Below are positions 1 through 5,342 of a stretch of 7,396 bases of DNA, in pieces. The first letter of the stretch is position 1. Every line of letters starts with the position of its first letter. The stretch is from contig DOUU01000143.1 in the NCBI GenBank assembly GCA_003520425.1, positions 22,134 to 29,529 of the forward strand, given 5' to 3'. The notes beneath the pieces are model-generated. The model was not told the DNA's origin and did not search any database. It saw only the letters and a program-made list of their open reading frames with translations. A program made the translations under genes and the position numbers. This stretch comes from Deltaproteobacteria bacterium. GTDB taxonomy: Bacteria > Myxococcota_A > UBA9160.

Positions 1-674
1 GGAATCGCTCCCCCACCGTACGTCTCCTTGCCTTTGAAGAAGAAGCCGCCTTCCGTGCCGTTCGCGAGGTCGCCGGAGCGGGCCGCCGAAGCGGCCTAAC
101 CGGCCCTCGTGATTTCGTCCCCACGTGATCGTAGATGTCCGGGTGGGGAAGCCCCACACCTCTTCGAGGGCGTCTCGCCTGAGCCCCGAGGATGCCCTGT
201 CGAATGCGCTCGCGGAGTCGGGGGGGCCCAGGTCCATGCAGGGGGTTCCGGTTTGAGGCGACTTCGTACGGGGACAGGGAAGCTTCCGCCCTCAGGACCT
301 TTTCTAGACCCCTTTCGACACCTGCTGCCCAGGAACGCCACTTAACCTCTAGGAGGGGAGGGCACGGAGCTGGCCCGATGCCGGGTAGTCGCTCCAGAGT
401 GCTGCGCGCAGGGATTTTGCCGTGATGGACCCAGCGCCATGACTTCGCCAGCGTGCCTCCAATCCCCAAGTTGCCCAGGGAAGCCGCGATGTGGCCCGGA
501 CTTTTGTCGCTCACGATTCTTTAGACCCAAGTCCTCGCTCGGTGAAGGGCTCCTTCGTCTCGATTTCAGCTGCAAGCATTCGCGAGGCGGTGGGACCGCG
601 ATCTCCACAATCGAAGTGAGGGTATCGACTACCCATTTGGGATCCATGCTCGACGGCTGGTCGAGGAGGGAAAG
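1..674. other. Stretch without a supported gene, upstream of the PEP-CTERM gene
   Basis: No reading frame here looks like a real gene. The open frames are short, overlap on both strands and have arginine- and serine-rich compositions typical of chance frames in GC-rich DNA. The first 99 bases could hold the tail of a gene entering from the left: a plus-strand frame stays open from base 1 to a TAA at 97-99, and a minus-strand frame over the same bases also reads plausibly (it includes GGFFFKGKETYGGG). I cannot choose between them and recognise neither. I saw no tRNA, terminator or clear promoter. The last bases hold the ribosome binding site of the next gene. Confidence 0.5.
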
Positions 675-1424
675 ATGACACAAGCCAGAGGGACTGAGGG
701 CAACGGCCAAGCCGAGGTATCAGGGCGAATCATCGCGCGGACAGCACTCGCATTGTTGGCGACAATTTTCGTCGCGCGGCCATCGAATGGCGATTCGATA
801 CCAATCATTAACATCAACCCCGCGACGCAAGTTCAGCAGCCCCCGCTCCCCCCCGGCCCCGGGCAATACGAAGGATTCAACGAAGCCCACGGCGATGGCA
901 TGGTCGGATGGTGCTTCTCCTTGTTGCAGCCTATTACTGTGTCTCAGGTTGGTTGGTATGACGATGGTCAAGATGGCCTTTCGCGGGATTTTCAGGTTGG
1001 GCTTTGGTCAGGCGCAACCCAATTGCTTGGCAGCCCAACAGCGGGAATCGTGATACCGGGAGGTACACAAGCCACTCTGAACGGGGTCTGGCGTGTCATT
1101 AGTCTTCCGGCTCCCTTGGACCTGCTGCCGGGAGACTACGTACTCGGCGGACTCGATTCTGCAACGACGCCTGATGTCATTAAGTTTGTTGTTACGGTAG
1201 GTCACGAAAACGATCCGTCCCTCACTGGCTCGCGGCTAACGATCGGCGCATATTTCGAGGGAGTTTTCGGCGGCCCCGGTTTTCATCGCCCAACTGTGTT
1301 TGGTCTGAATAGTGGTCTCGAACTCGGCCCCATGTTGTTTATCAATGTCCCCGAGCCCTCGACTCTCGTCTTGCTCGGTTTGGGGTTCGTTGGCCTAATT
1401 GGCTCCCGGTTACGCTTGTCTTGA
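675..1424 (+). CDS. PEP-CTERM sorting-domain protein, secreted, 249 aa
   Basis: Probable exported surface or extracellular protein processed by an exosortase. The C-terminus shows the tripartite PEP-CTERM signal: VPEPST at residues 225-230, a hydrophobic helix at about 231-243, then a short basic tail (SRLRLS). The N-terminus has an unusually long polar region before a hydrophobic stretch at about 23-34, fitting a signal peptide. The middle, about 65-175, contains GWYDDGQDGLSRDFQVGLW, then a pattern ending LLPGDYVLGG; this resembles the beta-sandwich DUF4082-type domain common in PEP-CTERM proteins. The family comparison is from memory. The ATG start is supported by a GAGGAGGG at 663-670; the next in-frame Met is residue 76, after the signal region. 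In PEP-CTERM systems exosortase (EpsH/XrtA type) cuts at or near the PEP motif during export, often together with exopolysaccharide production. No exosortase gene is in the window, so it must be encoded elsewhere. The ligand is unknown. Confidence 0.88.
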   Translation: MTQARGTEGNGQAEVSGRIIARTALALLATIFVARPSNGDSIPIININPATQVQQPPLPPGPGQYEGFNEAHGDGMVGWCFSLLQPITVSQVGWYDDGQDGLSRDFQVGLWSGATQLLGSPTAGIVIPGGTQATLNGVWRVISLPAPLDLLPGDYVLGGLDSATTPDVIKFVVTVGHENDPSLTGSRLTIGAYFEGVFGGPGFHRPTVFGLNSGLELGPMLFINVPEPSTLVLLGLGFVGLIGSRLRLS

Positions 1425-1532
1425 GCGAAAATGGTCTAGGAAGGTAGTCACTGCCGCCTCCGCTGCGTCTACCCCACGCAGATACTTCGCCCAGAGCGCA
1501 CCCGGCTCCTGCCCGATGTCAAGCGTTTGCAC
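1410..1532 (-). pseudogene. Possible short coding fragment convergent with the PEP-CTERM gene
   Basis: A minus-strand frame, readable from a GTG at 1532 to a TAA at 1410-1412, gives about 40 residues that look protein-like (LWAKYLRGVDAAEAAVTTFL in the middle), unlike the arginine- and serine-rich text of the other frames here. It overlaps the last 15 bases of the PEP-CTERM gene tail to tail. Further upstream the frame runs to a stop near 1600 without a good start or binding site. It may be the C-terminal remnant of a degraded gene, or chance. No family recognised. Confidence 0.18.
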
Positions 1533-1785
1533 GACCGCGGTGGATGGGCGACGCCGTGCTCCGGCCCTGTGGGAAGACTCACGCGAGCAGGGTCCCTACC
1601 TCTCTGGCCAACAAACCCGTGCGCTGGTCCGCCCACTACCTCATTGATTACACAAGGTGTTTTAGCGAGCATGGCCGCTCGCCTCATGCCGCACGGGAGG
1701 TCACTGCGCCCAACCCGGAATTATTTTAGTCACTCAGGCGGGTTGTTCGTATGACCGATATTCAAATGATCCAGGAGGGCCCACC
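1425..1785. other. Intergenic stretch with no supported gene
   Basis: Between the PEP-CTERM gene and the DUF4124-like gene I see only short frames on both strands, none with a convincing start, binding site or family signature. It contains the weak minus-strand fragment ending at 1410 and a possible 12-codon leader ORF at 1751-1789, both listed separately. There is no clear hairpin plus T-run after the PEP-CTERM stop codon, so its terminator is not identified. Confidence 0.5.
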
Positions 1786-1789
1786 ATAG
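1751..1789 (+). CDS. Possible 12-codon leader ORF overlapping the next start
   Basis: ATG at 1751 opens a 12-codon frame (MTDIQMIQEGPP) ending in TAG at 1787-1789. A Shine-Dalgarno-like AGGCGGG at 1736-1742 lies 8 bases before the ATG. The stop overlaps the proposed ATA start of the next gene in an ATAG arrangement, the geometry seen in translationally coupled genes, and the binding site of the next gene lies inside this frame. It might let ribosomes terminate and reinitiate at the weak ATA codon. A chance ORF this short is quite possible. Confidence 0.2.
   Translation: MTDIQMIQEGPP
1773..1788 (+). promoter_or_regulatory. Strong Shine-Dalgarno before an ATA start codon
   Basis: AGGAGGG at 1773-1779 is a near-perfect ribosome binding site, and 6 bases later (1786-1788) stands ATA rather than ATG. 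The frame entered at ATA reads directly into a hydrophobic N-terminal helix, as expected at the start of a membrane-anchored protein. Upstream in this frame there is no ATG, GTG or TTG back to the stop at 1663-1665. ATA is a rare but accepted bacterial start; alternatively it is a recent mutation of ATG, or a sequencing error. Confidence 0.6.
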
Positions 1790-2355
1790 AACTCAGAACC
1801 GGCGTATTCCTGGTAGCCGTCCTTTCAGCAGGTTACTTCGCGTGGGAGCGGTATTCGAGCTCTCCCGAACCGGTCTCTGCTTCCGCTGTACCCGCCACTG
1901 CTGCAAACTCCGCTTCGTCTACCCCTGTCACGAACGCACAGATAGATGCCAAATCCCCGAGTACCCCAAAGCAATACGCAGACGTGGTGCGGTACATGAC
2001 TGCCGACGGCAAGCTCGGCATGACCGACGACCAATCAAAGGTTCCGTCTGGAGCAAAAATACTCAGCCTGGAGCGAAGAGAGATCCATCCCGGGCAACAC
2101 AACAGTGGCACAACCCGACTGGCAGACAACCGTCGAAATGGCGGGACAAGATCCGACCTAACGCTGTCGCAACTCGAACAGGAGCAGGCGGCGCTAAAGG
2201 CACAGCGAGATGCGGAGGACGCGGCGTCCTCATCCTCTCCTAGTTCGCGTGAGAGCGGGCGGTCACCTTGCCGCGAATCGGAGGGGTCGCCGCATGCGGT
2301 CTTTTGCGACCCGTCTCGGTCCCGGTCGGTCGACGAGGTCTCCGTTCATCCCTGA
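1786..2355 (+). CDS. Membrane-anchored DUF4124-like protein, ATA start, 189 aa
   Basis: Function unknown. From the ATA start the product has a hydrophobic segment at about residues 6-18 (VFLVAVLSAGYFAW), either an uncleaved anchor or a signal peptide, then a Ser/Ala/Pro-rich linker at about 22-62. Next comes a compact stretch at about 67-95 with RYMTADGKLGMTDDQSKVP, resembling the DUF4124 pattern (Tyr, a DG turn, an aspartate, then KVP). This is usually a short periplasmic beta domain. A charged, probably helical segment follows at about 126-145 (LSQLEQEQAALKAQRDAED). The last 40 or so residues are serine- and arginine-rich and look like drift or a frameshifted tail. If ATG is required, translation could begin only at 1996 (YMTADG), losing the membrane segment. 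This, with the unusual start and odd tail, leaves open that the gene is decaying. It stands alone between the PEP-CTERM gene and the surface-protein remnant, in an accessory-looking region. Confidence 0.55.
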   Translation: MELRTGVFLVAVLSAGYFAWERYSSSPEPVSASAVPATAANSASSTPVTNAQIDAKSPSTPKQYADVVRYMTADGKLGMTDDQSKVPSGAKILSLERREIHPGQHNSGTTRLADNRRNGGTRSDLTLSQLEQEQAALKAQRDAEDAASSSSPSSRESGRSPCRESEGSPHAVFCDPSRSRSVDEVSVHP

Positions 2356-2515
2356 GGACGAGACGTCAGCGAACGACTCGAGAGGCTCTCGACCTTACGA
2401 CTAGAATTCTCTGCACTCTATAGTGTTCCCCAGCTCCGGACGGCAGCGACGCCCCGACCGAAGCCAGGGCGTGTCAGAATCCGCTGCACTCGACGAGCAT
2501 GCTGATTCCCCGACG

Positions 2516-2770
2516 TCAGTTCGTCTCGAATAGGCTCCCTGCTGCCCAGTTGTCTGTGCCGCCCGCCGAACGTGAATTGCCACCACTCACGCTCGAGGCG
2601 TTCCCGGTCGCTTGGTTCATCTCGCCGCCAACCACGCTCGCATCGCTCCCGCTTGCCGTGTTGCTGATGCCCCCGCTCATGCTCGAGGCGGGCCCGCTCG
2701 CCGTGTTGTCGCCGCCACCACTCACGCTCGAGAAGAGGGTGAGTGCGGAGTGTTGAGCGCCCCCACCTAC
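2516..2770 (-). pseudogene. C-terminal remnant of a YadA-like head-repeat surface protein
   Basis: The minus strand encodes five 15-residue units of the type VSGG..N.ASG..SS, then NWAAGSLFETN and a TGA stop at 2516-2518. The units resemble the left-handed beta-roll repeats of YadA/Hia-type trimeric autotransporter heads and related outer-surface proteins. The ending looks like the natural C-terminus of the non-anchored versions I recall, so the gene appears complete at its 3' end. Upstream of about 2770 the same frame stays open to an ATG at 2866, but the residues there lose the repeat pattern and lie antisense to a recombinase remnant. The 5' part, with signal peptide and most repeats, is therefore missing. 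No ribosome binding site or secretion signal precedes the fragment, so I call it a truncated pseudogene. No translocator (beta-barrel) domain is visible. Confidence 0.72.
2546..2770 (-). repeat. Five tandem 45-bp units encoding 15-residue beta-roll repeats
   Basis: Units run, on the minus strand, 2770-2726, 2725-2681, 2680-2636, 2635-2591 and 2590-2546. Each encodes a hydrophobic residue, then an SGG or similar turn, a polar pair, Ala, Gly and a Ser pair. DNA identity between units is partial; the best preserved copy is CACCACTCACGCTCGAG at 2581 and again at 2716, exactly 135 bp (three units) apart. The outermost unit (2770-2726) is the most diverged. These are coding repeats, not a CRISPR array. 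Confidence 0.75.
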
Positions 2771-3004
2771 GCGAGCCTCGCGCTCGCCACAGGGAAGAAC
2801 ATTCGTTGGGTCGCTGCACAGCTCGGTCACGCTTCGCCAGCGTTCACGCTCCGCATTTGCGCGCACGCCATGCCGGACGAGGAAATCGGACCTCGGTTTC
2901 GGAGAGTTTCATCTGATCACACCGAGCGCTGTGACACTCAAATCCGTCGGTCGGCGTCGCTATACGTCGCCCCAAAAAAAGAAGGGGTCAGCACATCGCG
3001 CTAA
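2765..3004 (+). pseudogene. C-terminal remnant of a tyrosine recombinase (phage-type integrase)
   Basis: The plus-strand frame beginning TYASLALATGKNIRWVA, followed by QLGHASPAFTLRICAHAM, matches the end of the catalytic domain of phage-type tyrosine recombinases. Visible are the region just after the HxxR box, the LGH histidine (codon 2828-2830), and the position of the nucleophilic tyrosine, normally read as RxYAHAM. Here that codon (2858-2860) is TGC, cysteine. The N-terminal domain, the first catalytic Arg, the Lys and the HxxR motif are absent: upstream of about 2765 the DNA belongs to the antisense surface-protein repeats. Recognisable similarity fades after about 2884 (MPDEE); the frame then runs to a TAA at 3002-3004 inside the tRNA-Ala terminator. 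The gene cannot make an active enzyme. Its position beside a tRNA 3' end fits a relic of an element integrated there. Confidence 0.85.
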
Positions 3005-3009
3005 CCCCT
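2974..3009 (-). terminator. Rho-independent terminator of tRNA-Ala
   Basis: Read on the minus strand, AGGGGTTAGC (3009-3000) pairs with GCTGACCCCT (2992-2983) in a ten-pair stem with one T-G wobble and a 7-base loop. Then comes TC and a run of seven T (2980-2974 on the plus strand as A). It begins 9 bases beyond the CCA end of the tRNA. This is a textbook intrinsic terminator. Confidence 0.92.
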
Positions 3010-3018
3010 CGAATTCAT

Positions 3019-3094
3019 TGGTGGAGCTGGGGGGGATCGAACCCCCGACCCCAAGACTGCCAGCCTTGTGCTCTCCCAGCTGAGCTACAGCCCC
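3019..3094 (-). tRNA. tRNA-Ala (anticodon GGC)
   Basis: The 76-base minus-strand gene folds as a standard cloverleaf. The acceptor GGGGCTG pairs with CAGCTCC (one G-T), the D stem is GCTC/GAGC, the anticodon stem CAAGG/TCTTG (closing G-T) holds the loop CTGGCAG with anticodon GGC, and the T stem GGGGG/CCCCC holds TTCGATC. A73 and an encoded CCA follow. It decodes the alanine codons GCC and GCU. A promoter with a perfect -35 box and an intrinsic terminator flank it. The adjacent recombinase remnant suggests its 3' end once served as an attachment site. Confidence 0.97.
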
Positions 3095-3106
3095 ACGAAG
3101 GCGGCG

Positions 3107-3135
3107 AACCTACCGCCTGGCCGCCTGCCTGTCAA
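3107..3135 (-). promoter_or_regulatory. Sigma-70-type promoter of tRNA-Ala
   Basis: On the minus strand a perfect -35 box TTGACA (3135-3130) is followed, after 17 bases, by TAGGTT (3112-3107) as the -10 box. Transcription would start near 3100, about five bases before the mature tRNA 5' end at 3094. Confidence 0.8.
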
Positions 3136-3151
3136 AATGTCCGTGGCGACC

Positions 3152-3182
3152 TTGCTGTTCCCAGACGAGACCGTGTTATCCT
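3152..3182 (+). promoter_or_regulatory. Probable promoter of tRNA-Leu
   Basis: TTGCTG (3152-3157) may be the -35 box and TATCCT (3177-3182, four of six consensus bases) the -10 box, with a rather long 19-base spacer. The predicted start near 3189 lies just before the tRNA at 3195. It diverges from the tRNA-Ala promoter in the same 100-bp gap. Confidence 0.45.
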
Positions 3183-3194
3183 CGCCTGCCGCGC

Positions 3195-3282
3195 GCCGGA
3201 GTGGCGAAACTGGTATACGCAGGGCCCTCAAAAGGCCCCGGCCCTTCGGGTCGTGTGGGTTCGAATCCCACCTCCGGCACCA
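3195..3282 (+). tRNA. tRNA-Leu (anticodon CAA)
   Basis: This 88-base gene is a class II tRNA. The acceptor GCCGGAG pairs with CTCCGGC, and the D stem is GCG/CGC with the invariant GG in the loop. The anticodon stem GGGCC/GGCCC holds the loop CTCAAAA, anticodon CAA. A long variable arm CGGCCC-TTCG-GGGTCG-type stem (one G-T pair, TTCG tetraloop) follows, then the T stem GTGGG/CCCAC with TTCGAAT, A73 and an encoded CCA. It reads the leucine codon UUG. No strong terminator is seen directly after it: a weak hairpin (CGGGC/GCCCG) followed by five T near 3315 might serve, or the transcript might run into the gene at 3378. Confidence 0.97.
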
Positions 3283-3377
3283 ACTCTCGGGCTGGCTCGA
3301 AAGGACGGCCCGCAGCGTTTTTGGAGTGTCCGGAAAGCCGCGCCGCCCCGTGCGGACGGAAGAAGAGAGGATTGGTC

Positions 3378-3710
3378 ATGGTCAAGATTGTCCGCAGACT
3401 CGCTTTCGTGACCTTCATCGCCGCCGCACTGCCGCTGCTCCTTCCCGGCCTCGTGCACGCGCAGCTGCGCGACTTCGAGGGCAAGGTCGACTCCGTCAAC
3501 GAGAAGCAGATCATCGTCGACAACCGCAAGGGCGATAAGCTCACCTTCGTCAAAACGGAGGAGACAACCGTCGAAGGCACCAAGAAGGCCTGGGCGGATC
3601 TCAAGAAGAACGATTGGGTGGCGGTGTCGTCGAAGATGCTCGAGAAACCCCGGAAGGCATACAAGGTGGTCGTGAAGCAGGCCCCTCCCGAAGCGGGCGT
3701 GGAGGAGTAG
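3378..3710 (+). CDS. Small secreted protein, DUF5666-like, 110 aa
   Basis: Function unknown. Residues 1-28 form a clear signal peptide: a basic start (MVKIVRR), a hydrophobic core (FVTFIAAALPLLLPGL) and VHA before a likely cut ahead of QLRDF, leaving about 82 periplasmic residues. The mature part reads as alternating beta strands: FEGKVDSVNEKQIIVDNRKG, then KLTFVKTEETTVEG, a WADLKKNDWVAVSSK segment and YKVVVKQA. This strand-turn pattern, with a 'G.V..V....I.V' opening and a 'L..GD.V.V'-like centre, resembles small OB-like DUF5666-type proteins; that is inference without a search. I chose ATG 3378 because GAGAGG (3365-3370) sits 7 bases upstream and the signal peptide begins there. The frame is open further left, but only across tRNA-Leu. 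A terminator follows, so the gene is probably monocistronic or read through from tRNA-Leu. Confidence 0.82.
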   Translation: MVKIVRRLAFVTFIAAALPLLLPGLVHAQLRDFEGKVDSVNEKQIIVDNRKGDKLTFVKTEETTVEGTKKAWADLKKNDWVAVSSKMLEKPRKAYKVVVKQAPPEAGVEE

Positions 3711-3739
3711 GGGGGCACCCCGTCTCGGGTCAGCCCGAC

Positions 3740-3777
3740 GAGGCCCCCTGCTGTTTGCGGAGGGCCTCTTTCGTCTT
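3740..3777 (+). terminator. Intrinsic terminator after the small secreted protein
   Basis: GAGGCCC (3740-3746) pairs with GGGCCTC (3762-3768) around a 15-base loop, followed by TTTCGTCTT. The stem is GC-rich and the T-run imperfect. It lies between the stop codon at 3710 and the moeB start at 3789, so transcription of moeB must begin within or very near it unless read-through is common. Confidence 0.72.
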
Positions 3778-3788
3778 ACCTTCGTAGC

Positions 3789-4934
3789 ATGAGTGCCGCG
3801 CTGCTTCGCCCGGACCAGGCGGAGCGCTACCGACGCCATCTCACCCTCCCGGAGATCGGCCTCGACGGTCAACGCAAGCTTTTGGGTGCACGCATCCTGC
3901 TGATCGGCGTGGGTGGGCTCGGCTGCCCGGTTGCCCAATATCTCGCGGCCGCTGGTGTGGGCCGGCTTGGGCTCGTCGATCCGGATCGGGTCGATGCTTC
4001 GAACCTCCAGCGTCAAGTGCTCTATGGGACCGGGGACCTGGGTCGCCCCAAGGTGGAGGTGGCGCGCGCGCGAATTGCGGCCATGAATCCGGACGTCCGC
4101 GTAGATGTCTTCGACGCGAAGCTCACCTCTGAGAATGCCCTGGAACTCCTCGGTGGCTGGGACCTGATCATCGACGGCAGCGACAATTTCCCCACCCGGT
4201 ACCTTGCGAACGACGCCTGCGTTTTCCTTGGCAAGCCCAACGTGCACGGCTCGGTCTATCGATTCGAAGGTCAAGCGACCGTCTTTGATGCCCGAGGCGG
4301 CCCCTGCTACCGCTGCCTCTTCCCGCAGCCGCCGCCACCCGGGCAGATGCCTTCCTGCGCCGAGGGGGGTGTGCTGGGCGTTCTCCCCGGCCTGATTGCC
4401 TTGATCCAGGCAACCGAAGCCATCAAGCTCGTGACGGGAATCGGTGAGCCGCTTCTTGGGCGGCTCCTCCAGTTCGACGCACTCGAGATGAGCTTCTCCG
4501 AGTACCGGCTTCGCAAGGATCCGGAGTGCCCGGTCTGTGGCGAGCGTCCGACCGTGACCAAGCTGATCGACTACGAGGGTTTCTGCGGCGTCGGCCAAGG
4601 GGAGACTGCGATCGCGGAGCTCAGCACGAGCGAGCTCCAGGCCATGCGCCAGCGCGGCGAGGATTTTCTCCTCCTTGACGTACGCGAGCCCGGCGAGGCC
4701 GCGCTGGCACGCATCGAGGGGGCGCACCTGCTACCGCTCGGGGAACTCGAGGGCCGGTTGGGTGAACTCACAGCTTGGAAGGAGCGCCCGATCGTCGTGC
4801 ACTGCCACCGCGGGGGGCGGAGCGCGCGCGCCTGCTCAATGCTCCAAGAGAAGGGCTTCGCGCGGGTTTCGAGCCTGCGCGGGGGAATCGACGAGTGGTC
4901 GCTGACCGTGGACCCAGGAGTCCCGCGCTACTAG
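3789..4934 (+). CDS. moeB: MoeB/ThiF-type sulfur-carrier adenylyltransferase fused to rhodanese, 381 aa
   Basis: Cytoplasmic enzyme that adenylates the C-terminal Gly-Gly of a small ubiquitin-like sulfur carrier (MoaD in molybdopterin synthesis; ThiS or CysO types are alternatives), with a rhodanese domain that can supply the sulfur. The E1-like domain covers about residues 8-260: nucleotide loop GVGGLGCP (40-47), SNLQRQ with Arg75, GRPK with Lys88, and DGSDN with Asp132, the ATP/Mg contacts of MoeB. Four zinc cysteines sit in CYRC (173, 176) and CPVC (247, 250), and Cys190 lies in the crossover loop. The rhodanese domain covers about 280-378, with LLLDVRE and the active-site loop CHRGGRS (Cys339). 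This two-domain layout is that of MoeZ/MOCS3-type proteins, and both active sites look intact. The start at ATG 3789 gives the usual N-terminus (ERYRRHLTLPEIG) but has no ribosome binding site. Carrier partners are not in the window. Confidence 0.95.
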   Translation: MSAALLRPDQAERYRRHLTLPEIGLDGQRKLLGARILLIGVGGLGCPVAQYLAAAGVGRLGLVDPDRVDASNLQRQVLYGTGDLGRPKVEVARARIAAMNPDVRVDVFDAKLTSENALELLGGWDLIIDGSDNFPTRYLANDACVFLGKPNVHGSVYRFEGQATVFDARGGPCYRCLFPQPPPPGQMPSCAEGGVLGVLPGLIALIQATEAIKLVTGIGEPLLGRLLQFDALEMSFSEYRLRKDPECPVCGERPTVTKLIDYEGFCGVGQGETAIAELSTSELQAMRQRGEDFLLLDVREPGEAALARIEGAHLLPLGELEGRLGELTAWKERPIVVHCHRGGRSARACSMLQEKGFARVSSLRGGIDEWSLTVDPGVPRY

Positions 4935-4994
4935 GGCGCGCGGCCCTCACGCTCCACGGCAGGCTGCCGAAAAGGAAGAGCGAAGGGAGGTCTG

Positions 4995-5339
4995 GTGGCG
5001 AAATCGGGGGTGCCGAACCCGCTCGACCGCAGGATCCTGCTCGAAAAGCAGCTCGATCCCGCGCACGCGCTCCGGATCGCGGAAGCCTATCTGGCCGAAG
5101 ATCGCGTGGTCGAGGCGGTGGCTTTCCTGCGCCGCGCGGGTGCGCGAGAGCGGCTGGGCGCCATCGTGGCCGAAGCCGTTACGGCCGGTGACGCCTTTCT
5201 TATCCGTGAAGCCTGCGCCGCGCTCGAGCGTTCCCCCGCAGGCGCCGAGTGGCAGGCCGTCGCGGAAGCGGCGAGCGCCGCTGGCAAGCTCCGCTACGCC
5301 GAGCAGGCAAGCCGCCAGCTAGGGAGAGGGGAGGGTTAA
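4995..5339 (+). CDS. Small helical protein of unknown function, 114 aa
   Basis: I do not recognise a family. The sequence is rich in Ala, Glu, Arg and Leu and looks wholly alpha-helical, with paired helices such as AHALRIAEAYLAEDRVVEAVAFLRRAG-like and FLIREACAALERS segments, in the style of TPR or HEAT-like repeats. There is no signal peptide, membrane segment, cysteine cluster or catalytic motif, so it is probably a cytoplasmic protein-binding scaffold (inference). The start is GTG 4995, preceded by GGGAGG (4985-4990) at a short 4-base spacing. It lies 60 bp after moeB and 3 bp before the next gene, so it is probably translated from the moeB transcript. Confidence 0.78.
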   Translation: MAKSGVPNPLDRRILLEKQLDPAHALRIAEAYLAEDRVVEAVAFLRRAGARERLGAIVAEAVTAGDAFLIREACAALERSPAGAEWQAVAEAASAAGKLRYAEQASRQLGRGEG

Positions 5340-5342
5340 GCT

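Noticed and set aside
490..520. TGGCCCG followed by TTTTGTC as a sigma-54 promoter for the PEP-CTERM gene
   Set aside because: The invariant GG and GC are not 10 bases apart, and the -12 element lacks GC, so the match is not supported.
2612..2764. Upstream part of the plus-strand frame that runs into the recombinase remnant
   Set aside because: This part is antisense to the surface-protein repeats; its Pro/Leu-rich text is the complement of those repeats, not recombinase sequence.
2546..2770. Regular 45-bp repeats as a possible CRISPR array
   Set aside because: There are no unique spacers. The whole stretch is one continuous coding repeat with 15-residue periodicity and codon-level variation.
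1..3018. A second copy of the tRNA-Ala 3' end as an att site
   Set aside because: By eye I found no repeat of the T-arm and acceptor end elsewhere in the window. The other end of any element would lie outside it.
3228..4727. A 1.5-kb open frame on the minus strand, 499 codons
   Set aside because: It lies antisense to moeB, the small secreted protein gene and part of tRNA-Leu. Both sense genes have clear domains. The GGIRTHTTRR-like end is the well-known artefact of translating a tRNA antisense. High GC makes such shadow frames common.
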